In this document: positions 43,630 through 53,753 of the stretch, piece after piece
How positions within the stretch are numbered: the first letter of the stretch is position 1
How the letters are laid out: the number at the start of each line of letters is the position of its first letter
Source: Chersky-840 sp963810195
Lineage (GTDB): Bacteria; Actinomycetota; Acidimicrobiia; Acidimicrobiales; UBA8190
Direction of reading: 5' to 3'
Assembly: GCA_963810195.1 (NCBI GenBank)
Contig: CAWEMO010000004.1
Coordinates: 275,177 to 339,176 of the forward strand
Length of the DNA stretch: 64,000 nt
Translations under genes and position numbers: made by a program
The notes under the pieces: generated by a model
The model's database searches: none
What the model was told of the DNA's origin: nothing
The model's input: the letters and a program-made list of their open reading frames with translations, nothing else

Positions 43630-45291
43630 ATGAAGGTCGGGCGCCGGGTCCGGGGATATCTGCCCTTAGCCGTCCTCGTCGCGGCCCAGGTGCTCATCAT
43701 CGTGCTCTTCCCTTCGACCTCCCCGGGTCAAGGCTCCTCGGCCTCGAGTTCCGCCGCGGGGAGCTCTGCGGTCGGTTTCTCCGGGACGGCGGGAGGAACC
43801 GGTAACCGGACCCACTGCACCGGTGGCCGGGAGTTCTCGACGTCGATCGACTACTACGCCCCCCCTTGCACGCCCGGGACGATCGGCGGGAGCTACGACA
43901 ACGGAGGCAGCACCTACCAAGGGGTGACGAGCAAGACCATCACAGTGGTCGACTACTACGCAGACGCGGGCGGGATCGTCGACACCATCCTCCGGGGGGA
44001 GGGGCTCTACGTCGATTACGCCCAGACGCAGCAGGTGAACGAGGCGTTTCAGAACTTTGTCAACTCCCACTATGTGCTGTGGGGGCGCAAGCTCAAGATC
44101 GAGACCTACAACAGCACCTGTCAGACCGTGCCTCCGGACACGGGGTGTCTGTTGGCCGAGATGGACACCATCGTCCAGACCTACCATCCTTACGCCGTCG
44201 CCTGGGGAACCACGCTCTGTTCGGTGTGCTTCGCCCGCCTTGCACAGGACCACACGATCGCCCTCGGCGGAGTCGGCTTCAGCGATGCCTTCGCCCAGGC
44301 CAACGCCCCGTATTTCTGGTCACCCGGGGAAAGCTCGACCCACATCGAGGAGGGCTTCGCCAAGTTCTGGTGCAATCAGCTGACGAGCAAGAACACCGAC
44401 CGGGTGGTGAGCTTCGCCGAGGACAAGAACGCCGCCCAGAACTTCAACGGCCAGAAGCGGGTCCTGGGGGTGATCTCCACCAACGACCCCGACAACGAAG
44501 ACACCGTCACCAACGTCCTCGTCCCCGCGCTGAACCGCGACTGCGGTGACGGGGGAAGCGTAGCGCAGCACCACTACTTCTACTCCCAGGACATCAGCAC
44601 GGCTGCGCAGCAGATCAACGCCGGAGTCTCCGCCATGGACACGTCGACCGATCCCGCTACGGACGTGGTCTGCCTGTGTGACCCCGTCGCCCCCGAGCTT
44701 CTGTACTCCGGGGAGCAGCAGCACAACTACTACCCGGAGAACATCCTCGCTGACGTCCAGGGCATGGGCGTCGATCCCGTGGCGCAGAACTTCGAGTCCA
44801 CGCCAACCCAGCAATCGTTGGCCTGCCCGCAATGGCAGGCGGGCTGCGAGTTCGACAACGCCTTCGGCATCACGTCGGCCGCCACGCTCCCCCCGCCCGC
44901 CAAGGAACCTGGCGCGATCACCTACAAGCTCGGTGGAGGGACGAACCTCCCGATGAAGCCGTATGTAGCCAGCGGCGCCTGGGAGCTTTGGAACATGCTG
45001 GCCAGCCTCATCGAGAACACTGGCCCCGATCTCACCCCGGCGAGAATGGCTGCGGCCGCCCCCTCGATGGGGACGATCGGAGGAGGGACGACCGACAACT
45101 ACGAGGTCGGGTTCTCCAAGGGCAGCTACAACTGGACGATCGACGCCGCTGTCGTCTACTGGGCCAAAGCCACGCCCTCCCCCTACAACAACAAGCCGGG
45201 CACCTTCCTGAGCATCGAGGGCTCGAGGTTCTTGCCTCAGAGCTTCCCCAAGCTCTCTGAGCCACCCATCCCGAAGACCCGATCATCTTGA
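43630..45291 (+). CDS. ABC transporter substrate-binding protein, branched-chain amino-acid type
   Basis: The 553-residue protein has an N-terminal membrane or signal segment (VRGYLPLAVLVAAQVLIIVLF, about 7-28), a Ser/Ala-rich linker and a periplasmic-binding type I fold. ITVVDYYADAGGIVDTIL, WGRKLKIETYNSTC and VVSFAEDKNAAQNFNGQKRVLGVIS follow the LivJ/AmiC-like layout. It lacks a lipobox, so it is probably held by its N-terminal helix. It is larger than usual (about 400) and has many Cys, suggesting disulfides. The permease fusion gene overlaps its stop, and the downstream ATPases complete the transporter. The ligand is unknown. Confidence 0.82.
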   Translation: MKVGRRVRGYLPLAVLVAAQVLIIVLFPSTSPGQGSSASSSAAGSSAVGFSGTAGGTGNRTHCTGGREFSTSIDYYAPPCTPGTIGGSYDNGGSTYQGVTSKTITVVDYYADAGGIVDTILRGEGLYVDYAQTQQVNEAFQNFVNSHYVLWGRKLKIETYNSTCQTVPPDTGCLLAEMDTIVQTYHPYAVAWGTTLCSVCFARLAQDHTIALGGVGFSDAFAQANAPYFWSPGESSTHIEEGFAKFWCNQLTSKNTDRVVSFAEDKNAAQNFNGQKRVLGVISTNDPDNEDTVTNVLVPALNRDCGDGGSVAQHHYFYSQDISTAAQQINAGVSAMDTSTDPATDVVCLCDPVAPELLYSGEQQHNYYPENILADVQGMGVDPVAQNFESTPTQQSLACPQWQAGCEFDNAFGITSAATLPPPAKEPGAITYKLGGGTNLPMKPYVASGAWELWNMLASLIENTGPDLTPARMAAAAPSMGTIGGGTTDNYEVGFSKGSYNWTIDAAVVYWAKATPSPYNNKPGTFLSIEGSRFLPQSFPKLSEPPIPKTRSS

Positions 45292-47555
45292 CGTCCTCAC
45301 GGCTTCCCCGGTCGCTCACCCCCGTGGTCGAGGCGGCCCGAGGGCCGAGCTGGCCGGCGCGGGTCGGCCGCTGGCTGACCGCCATCGCCGTCTTCGTCGC
45401 TGTCGTCGAGCTCATCTTCGGGCTGTCGGCTCCCGACTTCGTCTCCGGGTTGGCGCTGGGCTCGCTGTACGGCATCATCGGCGTCGGGATCGTCCTCATC
45501 TACAGGACGTCGCGCATCATCAACTTCGCTGCCGGTGCGGTGGGCGCCGTGCCCGCGGTGATCGCGTTGGTGCTCGTGCTGGAGTACGGCGCCAACTACC
45601 TGATGGTCCTTCCGATCGTGCTGGTCGGAGGGCCGGTCCTGGGGCTGCTCGCCGACTTGGTCATGCGCCGGTTCGACGCGGTGCCCCGGCTCATCGCCAC
45701 GGTGATGACCATTGCCGTGGCGCAGAGCTTGGCTGTCCTCGGGTTCTTCATTCCCGTATGGCTCGGCCAGAAGGCCACCAACCAGGGGACGGCGGTCACG
45801 ACGCCGTGGCAGCACCTGGTGTGGCACACGAGCCGCGGTCAGCCGTTGCTCACCGGGAACGAGATCGCCGCTTTTCTCACCGTCGCCGTGGTGACCGTCG
45901 GCCTCGCCGCGTTCCTGCGCCTGACGCGGCTCGGAATCGCGCTGCGCGCCTCGGCCGAGAACGCCGACCGGGCGCTGCTCCTGGGCATCCCGGTCCGCCG
46001 AGTCAGCGCGGTGGCTTGGGCGCTGGCGGGCCTGCTGGCGGCGCTGGCGATCTACGTGCAGGCGCCGCTCATCGGGACACCGAACGACGCCACGTTGGGT
46101 CTCGACACCCTGCTCTATGCCCTCGCCGCCGCCGTGGTGTCCCGCATGGAACGCTTCGGGGTTGCGCTGGCGGCAGGCATGGGCATCGGCGTGCTCATCA
46201 CCGCCACGATCATCAGCTCGGGGGACAACAGCATCGCCTCGTCGATCATGGTGCTCATCATCTTGGGGGCGCTGCTCACCCAGCCCCGCCGGACGGCACG
46301 CGCCCTCGACGCCGGCGAGGGCCGGTGGCAGACGGTCAAGCAATTTCGACCCATCCCCGCCGAGCTGCGCAGGCTTCCCGAGGTCGCCGCGGCCCGGTGG
46401 GGCATGGTCGTCGTCGGGGGCGGCCTGATGATCGCGCTGCCCTACATCCTGGGCGTCGACAACGTCTCGTACCTGGTCCTGCTGCCCCTCTACGGGATCG
46501 TGGCGGTGTCCCTGGTCGTGTTGACAGGCTGGGCCGGGCAGATCAGCCTCGGCCAGTTCGGCCTGGTGGGTGTGTCTGCGGGCGTCGCCGGGGGCCTCGT
46601 CGCCAACCACAACATCGACTTCTTCGCCGCCTTGGGCGTCGGCATCCTCACCGGGGTCGTCGCGGCGGTGATCGTCGGTTTGCCGTCGCTGCGCATCCAG
46701 GGTCTCTATCTCGCCGTCACGACCCTTGCCTTCGGCTACGCCGTGCCGAACTACCTCCTCAACGGGCACTACTGGATCGGCGCGCACATCCTGCCGTCCG
46801 GTCTCTCCGCGCACCTCAGCCGCCCCGTGCTGTACGGCCGGATCGATCTGTCGGGGGACCGGGCCTTCTACTACGTCTGCCTCGTGTTTCTCGCCTTGGT
46901 CATGGTTGCGGCCCTCGCCTTCCGCCGGAACCGGTCCGGACGGGTGCTGATCGCCTTGCGCGACAACGAGCGTGCCGCCGCCGCCTTCGCCGTCAACCCG
47001 GCGCGCACCCGGCTGGCCGCGTTCGCCATCTCGGGTGGGATCGCCGGTCTGGCCGGGGTGCTCTTCGCCTACGCCCAGCAGAACGTCGTGCCCGGGACCT
47101 ACCAGCCGCAGTCCAGCCTCACCATCTTCCTCGCCGTGGCCATTGCCGGCGTCAGCTCGGTTCCCTGGGCCGTGGTGGGTGCCATGGGCATCGAGGTGGC
47201 CGTCGTGTTCGGCCCCCGGGTCTACGACCTGTTCCACTCCACCACGATCGAGACCACGTTGCCTCTGCTGCTCACGGGCCCGATCCTGCTCATCAGCGCC
47301 TACTTCAACCCGGGCGGGTCCGCCGAGCTGGGTATGCAGAGGCGCGACGCCTGGCTGCGGCGGGTGGCGAAGCGCCGAGGGATCGTGGTTCCGGCGCTGG
47401 TGTCGGATCCGGATACGAGCGCAGAGCGCGTCCCCGTGCCCTCCACTCTCGCCCCGGCGCCATTGGCCGGCACAGCCCTCGCCGCCGTGTCGTCCACCGT
47501 CGCCCCGGGCCCGTTGCAGCATCCGCCCTCTCCCCACGGTGCGGGCGTGCCGTGA
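45288..47555 (+). CDS. fused LivH-LivM-type ABC permease
   Basis: The 755-residue protein joins two permeases. Residues about 25-330 are LivH-like (ASLYGIIGVGIVLIYRTSRIINFAAG with the typical NFAxG, RASAENADRALLLGI, LAALAIYVQAPLIG). Residues about 370-690 are LivM-like (LTGWAGQISLGQFGLVGVSAG, FRRNRSGRVLIALRDNERAAAAFAV, GGIAGLAGVLFAYAQ). About 15 membrane segments are evident. A Pro/Ala-rich cytosolic tail ends the protein. TTG 45288 overlaps the stop of the binding-protein gene. The ATPase gene begins on the last base of its stop codon. Confidence 0.9.
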   Translation: MTSSRLPRSLTPVVEAARGPSWPARVGRWLTAIAVFVAVVELIFGLSAPDFVSGLALGSLYGIIGVGIVLIYRTSRIINFAAGAVGAVPAVIALVLVLEYGANYLMVLPIVLVGGPVLGLLADLVMRRFDAVPRLIATVMTIAVAQSLAVLGFFIPVWLGQKATNQGTAVTTPWQHLVWHTSRGQPLLTGNEIAAFLTVAVVTVGLAAFLRLTRLGIALRASAENADRALLLGIPVRRVSAVAWALAGLLAALAIYVQAPLIGTPNDATLGLDTLLYALAAAVVSRMERFGVALAAGMGIGVLITATIISSGDNSIASSIMVLIILGALLTQPRRTARALDAGEGRWQTVKQFRPIPAELRRLPEVAAARWGMVVVGGGLMIALPYILGVDNVSYLVLLPLYGIVAVSLVVLTGWAGQISLGQFGLVGVSAGVAGGLVANHNIDFFAALGVGILTGVVAAVIVGLPSLRIQGLYLAVTTLAFGYAVPNYLLNGHYWIGAHILPSGLSAHLSRPVLYGRIDLSGDRAFYYVCLVFLALVMVAALAFRRNRSGRVLIALRDNERAAAAFAVNPARTRLAAFAISGGIAGLAGVLFAYAQQNVVPGTYQPQSSLTIFLAVAIAGVSSVPWAVVGAMGIEVAVVFGPRVYDLFHSTTIETTLPLLLTGPILLISAYFNPGGSAELGMQRRDAWLRRVAKRRGIVVPALVSDPDTSAERVPVPSTLAPAPLAGTALAAVSSTVAPGPLQHPPSPHGAGVP

Positions 47556-49522
47556 TGACCGTTGTCATCTCGCTCGGAGTGGTGGTGGCGGTAACCGGGC
47601 TCGTCTTCGACGTCCGCCACTGGCTCGCCACGAGAGGCGACCACTCGCCTCGGGAACACGCCTCCACTCAGCCACCCCAGTGGCGTCCGGTGCCTGCCAC
47701 CCCCGACCCGGCGCCGGTGTTCGCCGTCGCCGAGGCTCCGCCGGTCGTCCCGAGACCGTCTCCGCCGCCGCCGCCCACCGATGTCGCCTCGCCGCCGCTG
47801 TTCGTCCCGGGGCTGTCTCCGCGGCCGGCCACCGTGGCGCCTCCCGCCCCGTCAGCCGGGTCGCCGCCGGCAGGAGCTCCGCTCCTCGAGTGCCGGGGCG
47901 TCCACGTCGCCTACGACAAGGTGCGGGTGCTGTTCGGGGTCGACATGGAGATCCGCCAGGGCGAGATCGTCGCCCTCTTGGGCACGAACGGGGCCGGCAA
48001 GTCCACGCTGTTGAAGGCGGTCTCCGGCCTGGTTGAGCCGATCGAAGGCTCGATCGCCTTCGACGGTCGAGACATCACGCACGCCGATCCGGTCGAGCGT
48101 GCCAGGTTGGGAATCGTGCAGGTGCCCGGCGGCCGAGCTGTGTTCCCCACGCTCACGGTGGCCGAGCACTTCAAAGCGGCCGCATGGCTGTTCGCCAAGG
48201 AAGACGCCGCCGAGGTCCACGCCCGCAAGGAACGGGTCCTGGAGTTGTTCCCACGCCTGAAGGACCGCTGGCACCAAATGGCGGGGAACCTCTCAGGCGG
48301 CGAACAGCAGCAGCTCGGCCTGGGCATGGCATTCGTGGCCAAGCCCCGCCTCCTGATCATCGACGAGCTGTCCCTGGGACTGGCCCCGGCCGTCGTCGAG
48401 CAACTCCTGGAGATCGTCCGGGCCATCCACGCCGAGGGATGCCCGGTCATCCTGGTGGAGCAGTCGGTCAACGTGGCGCTGACCATCGCACAACGCGCCT
48501 ACTTCATGGAGAAGGGCGAGGTCCGGTTCGAGGGGGCAGCCGCCGAGCTCCTGGCACGGGGTGACCTCCTGCGATCGGTCTTCCTCGAAGGAGCGGTCGG
48601 CAACGGCTCCTCCGCCCCCGCGGTGCGCGTCAGCGGCCAGTTGGCCGGGGACGTCGGCGCCGATCCACTGGCGTCGCAACCGGTCGTCCTCGCCACGCAC
48701 GGGCTCACCAAACGTTTCGGCGGGGTCGTCGCCGTCGACGATGTCACGCTCGACCTGCGTCGTGGTGAGACCCTGGGGCTCATCGGTCCCAACGGGGCGG
48801 GCAAGACGACCATCTTGGACCTCATCTCCGGTGTGCTCCCCGTCGACCGGGGTCGGATCGACTTGGGCGGCGTCGACATCGGCACCTGGTCGGCCAGCCG
48901 CCGGTCGGTGGCAGGCCTGGGGCGATCCTTCCAGGATGCTCGCATCTTTCCGTCCCTCACCGTCTCGGAGAACATCGCCATGGGTCTCGAACGGCATATC
49001 ACCACGCGGGACCATCTGGCGGCACTGCTCGACCTCCCGGTCATCCAACAGTCCGAGCGTCAGGTGGCGGGGCGGGTGACGGAGCTCATCGAGCTGATGA
49101 ACCTCCAGTCGTATCGGGACAAATTCGTCTCTGAGCTCTCCACCGGCGTGCGACGTATCGTCGACCTGACCATGGCCATCGCCCACAAACCGTCGGTGCT
49201 GCTCCTCGACGAGCCGTCATCGGGCGTCGCCCAGCGAGAGACCGAGGCACTGGGCCCCCTACTCAAGGACATGCAGCGTGCCACACAGTGCTCGATCGTC
49301 ATCATCGAGCACGACATGCCGCTCATCAGTGCCGTGTCCGACGAGATCATCGCTCTGGACCTCGGCCGAGTGGTCATGCGGGGGTCGCCGTCCGCCGTCC
49401 TGTCCGATGCACGAGTCGTGGCCTCGTATCTCGGCGACGACGAGGGCGTCATCCAACGATCGGGCAGCGTGCCGGCAGTCCAGGTGCAGGGTGCCGGACT
49501 GAGACTCCCCATGACCAGATGA
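47555..49522 (+). CDS. fused LivF-LivG-type ABC ATPases with membrane anchor
   Basis: ATG 47555 shares a base with the permease stop; the frame is open far upstream antisense-like. The 655-residue protein starts with a membrane helix (VVISLGVVVAVTGLVF), a Pro-rich linker (about 40-110), a LivF-like ATPase (about 112-345: GTNGAGKST, LSGGEQQQL, LLIIDELSLGLAP) and a LivG-like ATPase (about 380-630: GPNGAGKTT, LLLDEPSSG, IIEHDM). The second signature is LSTGVRR instead of LSGGQ, so that site may be weaker. Fusion order F then G with a membrane anchor is unusual. Confidence 0.9.
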   Translation: MTVVISLGVVVAVTGLVFDVRHWLATRGDHSPREHASTQPPQWRPVPATPDPAPVFAVAEAPPVVPRPSPPPPPTDVASPPLFVPGLSPRPATVAPPAPSAGSPPAGAPLLECRGVHVAYDKVRVLFGVDMEIRQGEIVALLGTNGAGKSTLLKAVSGLVEPIEGSIAFDGRDITHADPVERARLGIVQVPGGRAVFPTLTVAEHFKAAAWLFAKEDAAEVHARKERVLELFPRLKDRWHQMAGNLSGGEQQQLGLGMAFVAKPRLLIIDELSLGLAPAVVEQLLEIVRAIHAEGCPVILVEQSVNVALTIAQRAYFMEKGEVRFEGAAAELLARGDLLRSVFLEGAVGNGSSAPAVRVSGQLAGDVGADPLASQPVVLATHGLTKRFGGVVAVDDVTLDLRRGETLGLIGPNGAGKTTILDLISGVLPVDRGRIDLGGVDIGTWSASRRSVAGLGRSFQDARIFPSLTVSENIAMGLERHITTRDHLAALLDLPVIQQSERQVAGRVTELIELMNLQSYRDKFVSELSTGVRRIVDLTMAIAHKPSVLLLDEPSSGVAQRETEALGPLLKDMQRATQCSIVIIEHDMPLISAVSDEIIALDLGRVVMRGSPSAVLSDARVVASYLGDDEGVIQRSGSVPAVQVQGAGLRLPMTR

Positions 49523-49646
49523 GGATGCTGCTCAGACCACTAAAACGGCATCTCCAGCACCGGGGCAACAAGAACGACCAAGCCCTTCAGATGGCCTCGC
49601 GCCAATGGAGCCGTTCGAGACAATTCTCCGGGTGACTCCATCCGAT

Positions 49647-50762
49647 TCAATATCTCTCGAGCACGCGAACTGCCCGAACAGTCGGCCGACTTGTACAGCC
49701 GCGTGAAGTCTTCGCATCCTCAGCTCCAAAGCTGTAGTCGATTCTGGAAAGCTGTGTAGAACTTGCAAAGTCCATCAGCCCATAGAACAGTACGCCGAAG
49801 TACAGCGGCAGTGAGCCTTGGAACTCGTAGTCGAACCCCACGTGATTGCCCCAGGCGCTACCACGGCAGAGAATGAGCTCGACAAAGCCGACTGGGCGCC
49901 CACTTGCCCGGGCCACAACCGCGTAGGCGTTTCCCTTGAAGAGTCTCCGCAGCATTTCAAGGTCTGCGCGTTCTTGCTCCGAGTCGATCTTGATGTCGTA
50001 CTTTGCATTGACGTGATCGATCAGTGGCAGCACCTCTGCAACGAGCTCACGGGTGAGCACTTCAACGGTCATGACGATGTTTGCGTCACGCAACTTGCGG
50101 ATCTCGCGCCGGACCATATTGCGATAGCGAGTCGAGAATGAGGCGATGTAGCCTTCGAGTCCCCCTGATGGTGGGGTGAGCACCAGGTGTCGGGGCCCGG
50201 GTGTTTCGGCGTAGCCTCGCCACCTGAGGACCGATCGGAGGAGCACGTCGCCGGCGTCGACACAGCGGCAGATCACCGCTCGCTCTCCGCGTGCTGCTGC
50301 GATGCGCTCTGCTTCGGTGAAGAGCCGGTCGATCACGGCGGCTCGGTGGCGAAGGGAGATTCCCGGGCGGGTGAGAGCTCCTGTCCGACCATCGATGATG
50401 CCGCCCGCGACGCGACAGGGGGCGATGGACGCATCAACCTCCTGCGCGGCTGACCCCCCGGCAAAGAGATTGTCGATACGTATCTGTGCGGTCGCCTCTC
50501 CTGTGTCTACCCGATGAGTTGACAAGCCGCCCACGAGTTTCCCCTTGTCCGAAGCGACGACGTAGTGCGGATTCCAATCGCCGAACAACTCGTAACGTCG
50601 GAGCCAAGGTGACGACGTATAAAGGTGGTGGGCGGGGAGGTGACCATTGTGGCCGATTACGAGATCGTCCCACCCGTCGCCGGCCACGTCCGCAGCCGAG
50701 GTGGCGACTGATATCGACAAGGACCTCTCAGCGAGATCCTTGGTCGTCGGGTGTGGTTGCAT
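49647..50762 (-). CDS. GNAT/FemAB-like acyltransferase
   Basis: From ATG 50762 the product has 371 residues; a longer frame to 50924 is possible. It has the FemAB or Acetyltransf_6 shape: an N-terminal GNAT-like half (YTSSPWLRRYELFGDWNPHYVVASDKGKLVGGL), GYIASFSTRYRNMVRREIRKLRDANI near 220, RPVGFVELILCRGSAW near 300 and FYGLMDFA...RIDYSFGAEDAKTSRGC at the end. Such proteins transfer amino-acyl or acyl groups, often in wall or exopolysaccharide assembly. It is convergent with the Liv operon. Confidence 0.75.
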   Translation of the reverse strand: MQPHPTTKDLAERSLSISVATSAADVAGDGWDDLVIGHNGHLPAHHLYTSSPWLRRYELFGDWNPHYVVASDKGKLVGGLSTHRVDTGEATAQIRIDNLFAGGSAAQEVDASIAPCRVAGGIIDGRTGALTRPGISLRHRAAVIDRLFTEAERIAAARGERAVICRCVDAGDVLLRSVLRWRGYAETPGPRHLVLTPPSGGLEGYIASFSTRYRNMVRREIRKLRDANIVMTVEVLTRELVAEVLPLIDHVNAKYDIKIDSEQERADLEMLRRLFKGNAYAVVARASGRPVGFVELILCRGSAWGNHVGFDYEFQGSLPLYFGVLFYGLMDFASSTQLSRIDYSFGAEDAKTSRGCTSRPTVRAVRVLERY

Positions 50763-50937
50763 GGGGCTACTCGATCGGCCAATGGTGTCGTGCGCGGACT
50801 CGGTCCTGGTGGACGAGCACGGTACCGCAGTGACTGGCCCGTTGGGGTTGATGATCGGTGCTGACTTTGTCGAGGAGGGCCACTTCCACCGGCGCAAGGT
50901 CCGGTCGTGCGGGCCTCCGGACACCGAGTGCCGTTGG

Positions 50938-51417
50938 TCAAGGGGAGAGTACGGCCGTCACCTCGGCTTCCTGCTCGCGATCGTGATCCGCTGATGACGT
51001 CCAATCGGCTCCGAGCCGCTGCAATGCGCGCGCCGCCTCTGAGGCCGGCATCGGCCTGGCGAACAGGTACCCCTGGATGTGGCTGCACGCCATTTCAGCG
51101 AGTGCGGTGCATTGGTCTTCTTGCTCGACGCCCTCGGCGATGGTGCTCAATCCGAGGGCGCAGGTGATATCGATAACGCTCTGGACCAGAGCGCTCCCTT
51201 CGCGGCTTTGGGTGAGTTGGTCGATGAACGACTTGTCGATCTTGACGATGTCGACCGGGAGCTGCCCCAGCCGGTTGAGCGACGAGTACCCTGTGCCGTA
51301 GTCGTCGAGGGCAAGCCGCAGTCCGAGGTCCTTGAGGGCTCGGAGTCGGGCCAGCCCCGCGTCGAAGTCCAGCATGAGGGCACTCTCGGTGATCTCCAGC
51401 ACGAGCGCGGCGGGGGG
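50938..51417 (-). pseudogene. 3' fragment of GGDEF-EAL protein: C-terminal EAL half
   Basis: Read from the run of six C at 51417-51412, this frame gives LVLEITESALMLDFDAGL, RLALDDYGTGYSSL, IVKIDKSFI and IAEGVEQ, i.e. the second half of an EAL phosphodiesterase domain including the Asp-Asp pair. The preceding half is in the neighbouring frame upstream. One missing base in the C-run (GLPP-AALVLEITES) accounts for the break. It may also start on its own at GTG 51402, but it could not fold as a full barrel. Confidence 0.8.
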
Positions 51418-52824
51418 AGTCCGGACTCTCGTAGAGCAAGGCCAACGTCATCGACGAGGGTGGGTTCAGCCAGTTGGCGAGCCGAGAGGTTGATGCTGAT
51501 GTAGAAGGAATCGTCGACGATGCCGGCCCGTCGCCACGCCGCTGTTTGGCTGCAGGCTTCCCTCAGGACCCAGCCTCCGAGCGGGACGATGAGGCCGGTC
51601 GACTCGGCGACCTCCACGAACTCGTGAGGGAGAATGAGGCCACGGCGTGGGTGGTGCCAGCGGACGAGGGCCTCGGCGCCGACCGGTGCCAGGTCGCGTG
51701 CCTTGACGATGGGTTGGTAGAACACTGCGAGCTCGCCATTGTCGAGTGCATGACGCAGGTCGGCGGTGATCGCGAGGCGCTTCAACGCTTCGTCCTGCAT
51801 ACCCGGACGGGCCATCTCGAAACGACCCTTTCCGTTTCGCTTGGCCATGTACATCGCCACATCGGCGTCCCGCAACAGGTCGCCGGGTGCATCGTCGGGC
51901 GGCTGGCCCAGGGCGATGCCTATGCTGGCACACACCGCCACTTCGGCATCGCCGAGACGGAACGAGGCTTGGAGAGCCTGCGCGATTCGACCGGCCAAGT
52001 CCTCGGCCGTTCGGGGCATGTCGCCGGATTCGACGAGAATGGCAAACTCATCACCACCGAGGCGGGCGACGGTGTCACCGGCCCTGGCGACCTGGATGAT
52101 TCGTTGCGCGACAGCGACGAGGAGCTCGTCACCGGTGGCGTGGCCGAGGCTGTCGTTCACGGTCTTGAAGTCGTCGATGTCCAAGAACAGCACTGCCAGC
52201 GGCGTTGCGTGTCGCTGGGCCCGGCGCAGCGCCTGGCCCACCCGATCGAGGAACAACGTCCGGTTCGCGAGCCCGGTCAACGTGTCATGAAGTGCTTGGT
52301 GAGCCAGTCGTTGCTCAAGAGCCTTGCGCTCCTCGATCGATCCCGAGAGGAGTCGCACCGAGCCGGCGATGGACTCCCCCAGAGGCCCGGGGAGTTGCTC
52401 GGCCAGCACGGGATCGTCGAATTCGCAGGAAGCGAGTGCCCGCGCCTTGCTCTCGAGCAGAATGAGGTTGGACACGAGGTCATTGAACGCTTCCCCGACG
52501 AGCTTCGTCTCGCGCGGACCGCGGGCCGGCGCGGGTTCGACGGCGAGGTGACCGGTGCCCACCGATCGGGCCCACTCCGCCAACTTTGCGAGCGGACGGG
52601 TGATGGACCGCGCGAAAATGAGCGCCACACCTGCGATCAGGAGACCAAGCAGGACACTCCCGAGTAACCACTCGTCATAGGTGGCCGCCGACGATGACTG
52701 CAGCGAACTCGCCGTCCGTCCGACCAGCTGGCTTGTCGACCCGACGATGCTGAAGATCACGTCGTCTCGGGTCACTGCCCCTTTGAACACTGCGGCGATC
52801 GCATCAGCCCCGGCGGGACCCCCC
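51412..52824 (-). pseudogene. middle fragment: second TM, HAMP-like, GGDEF and N-terminal EAL
   Basis: This frame continues the sensor (AGADAIAAVFKGAVTRDD) into a second membrane segment (WLLGSVLLGLLIAGVALIFA), a HAMP-like linker (SITRPLAKLAEWARSV), a GGDEF domain with intact RLGGDEF and the start of an EAL domain with EALVRW. It breaks into the other frame in a C-run near 51415, while the open frame itself runs on as nonsense to 51147. The active-site motifs suggest a diguanylate cyclase/phosphodiesterase controlling c-di-GMP if read as one protein. Confidence 0.85.
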
Positions 52825-53647
52825 GGCCCTCTTGGATCGTGGTGAGGGTCTGATCGAATAGGCGGACGTCCGGACGCGCTTTCATTCGCCTCCAAGTTCC
52901 CGACACGTTGTCGTCGGATGCGGTGGCTAGCACAGAAGCAGCGTCGTCGTACCGTGCTGTGTCGGCGCCGAGGCGGATCAATGCCGCTGACGCCTGATTG
53001 GCCGGGCTGAGCACGACATCGATGAAGTCAGTGGATTGGGCTGCTCCGTATCGCAGAGCGTCGGTCGAGGCCTGGAGATCCGCCAGGGCGATGCTCAGCC
53101 GGTCGCCGCCACCGGCCTGTTCGGCCGTATTGCCGAGACTCGAGAGGAGAGTTCCGAGTCTCGCTCCCACCTCTCCATCGAGTGCGACGAATCCCTGCGT
53201 GGCAGCGCTCGGATCGGTTGCTTTGGAGTCAACCTGACGACGTAAGGCGTCGATCTGCGTGGCCGAAACCGGAGATGCTCGACCTAGGGCAGCAATAGCC
53301 GAGTCGGTGGCTGCTCGGAGGCTGGCGGTGTTGACCGCCTGGTTGTACCCGAGGAGCCGAGAAATTGAGGTCGGGCTGAGCCCCACCTCCGATGCCCGAA
53401 GGGCAATGCCAGCGGAGAGCTCTTCGTTGTGGAGTTCCTCCGACAGTCGTATCATCGCATCGACGATCGGCACCTGCCGTCGGATTCCGCTGGCGACGGT
53501 GGCATCAGAACGGTACTGAGCAGTGTCGTGGGCCGCCAAGAGCCCCATCGCGATCACAGGAAGCATCAGCAGCGCGAGCACCCGCATCATGAATCCCGGC
53601 CCCCACCGGCGCGAACCCCTGCCCCGCGCCCGAGATACGACATCCAT
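52819..53647 (-). pseudogene. 5' fragment: signal anchor and extracytoplasmic sensor of the GGDEF-EAL protein
   Basis: ATG 53647 (MDVVSRARGRGSRR) leads into a membrane segment (MMRVLALLMLPVIAMGLLAAHD) and a helical extracytoplasmic sensor (QVPIVDAMIRLSEELHNEEL..., similar to nitrate- or four-helix-type sensors). After TTIQEGRG the frame loses the homology at a run of six G (minus strand, 52824-52819); one more G would restore GRGGPAGADA and join it to the next fragment. The intact protein would span 50938-53647, about 900 residues. The frame is open upstream to 53893 but passes through inverted repeats. Confidence 0.8.
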
Positions 53648-53686
53648 GGGTGGAAGATCGAGATCGACGCGTGGCGACCTGAAGTC

Positions 53687-53753
53687 GGTCACCAACTTCG
53701 TGACCAATGCTGCGAAGAGACGGGGCGGACGTCCCGCAGCATTGGTGACCAAT
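53687..53753. repeat. cluster of inverted repeats upstream of the GGDEF-EAL gene
   Basis: Three dyads overlap here: GGTCAC-N7-GTGACC (53687-53705), a 12-bp pair ACCAATGCTGCG/CGCAGCATTGGT (53703-53714 and 53735-53746) and ATTGGTGACCAAT (53741-53753). The motif GTNACCAA recurs several times. The cluster lies just 5' of the likely start of the c-di-GMP gene and could be an operator, a leader hairpin or a mobile-element end. Confidence 0.55.

Noticed and set aside
45297..47537. 746-codon open frame antisense to the fused permease gene
   Set aside because: Asp/Arg/His-rich with no family pattern; it mirrors the codon bias of the real gene on the other strand.
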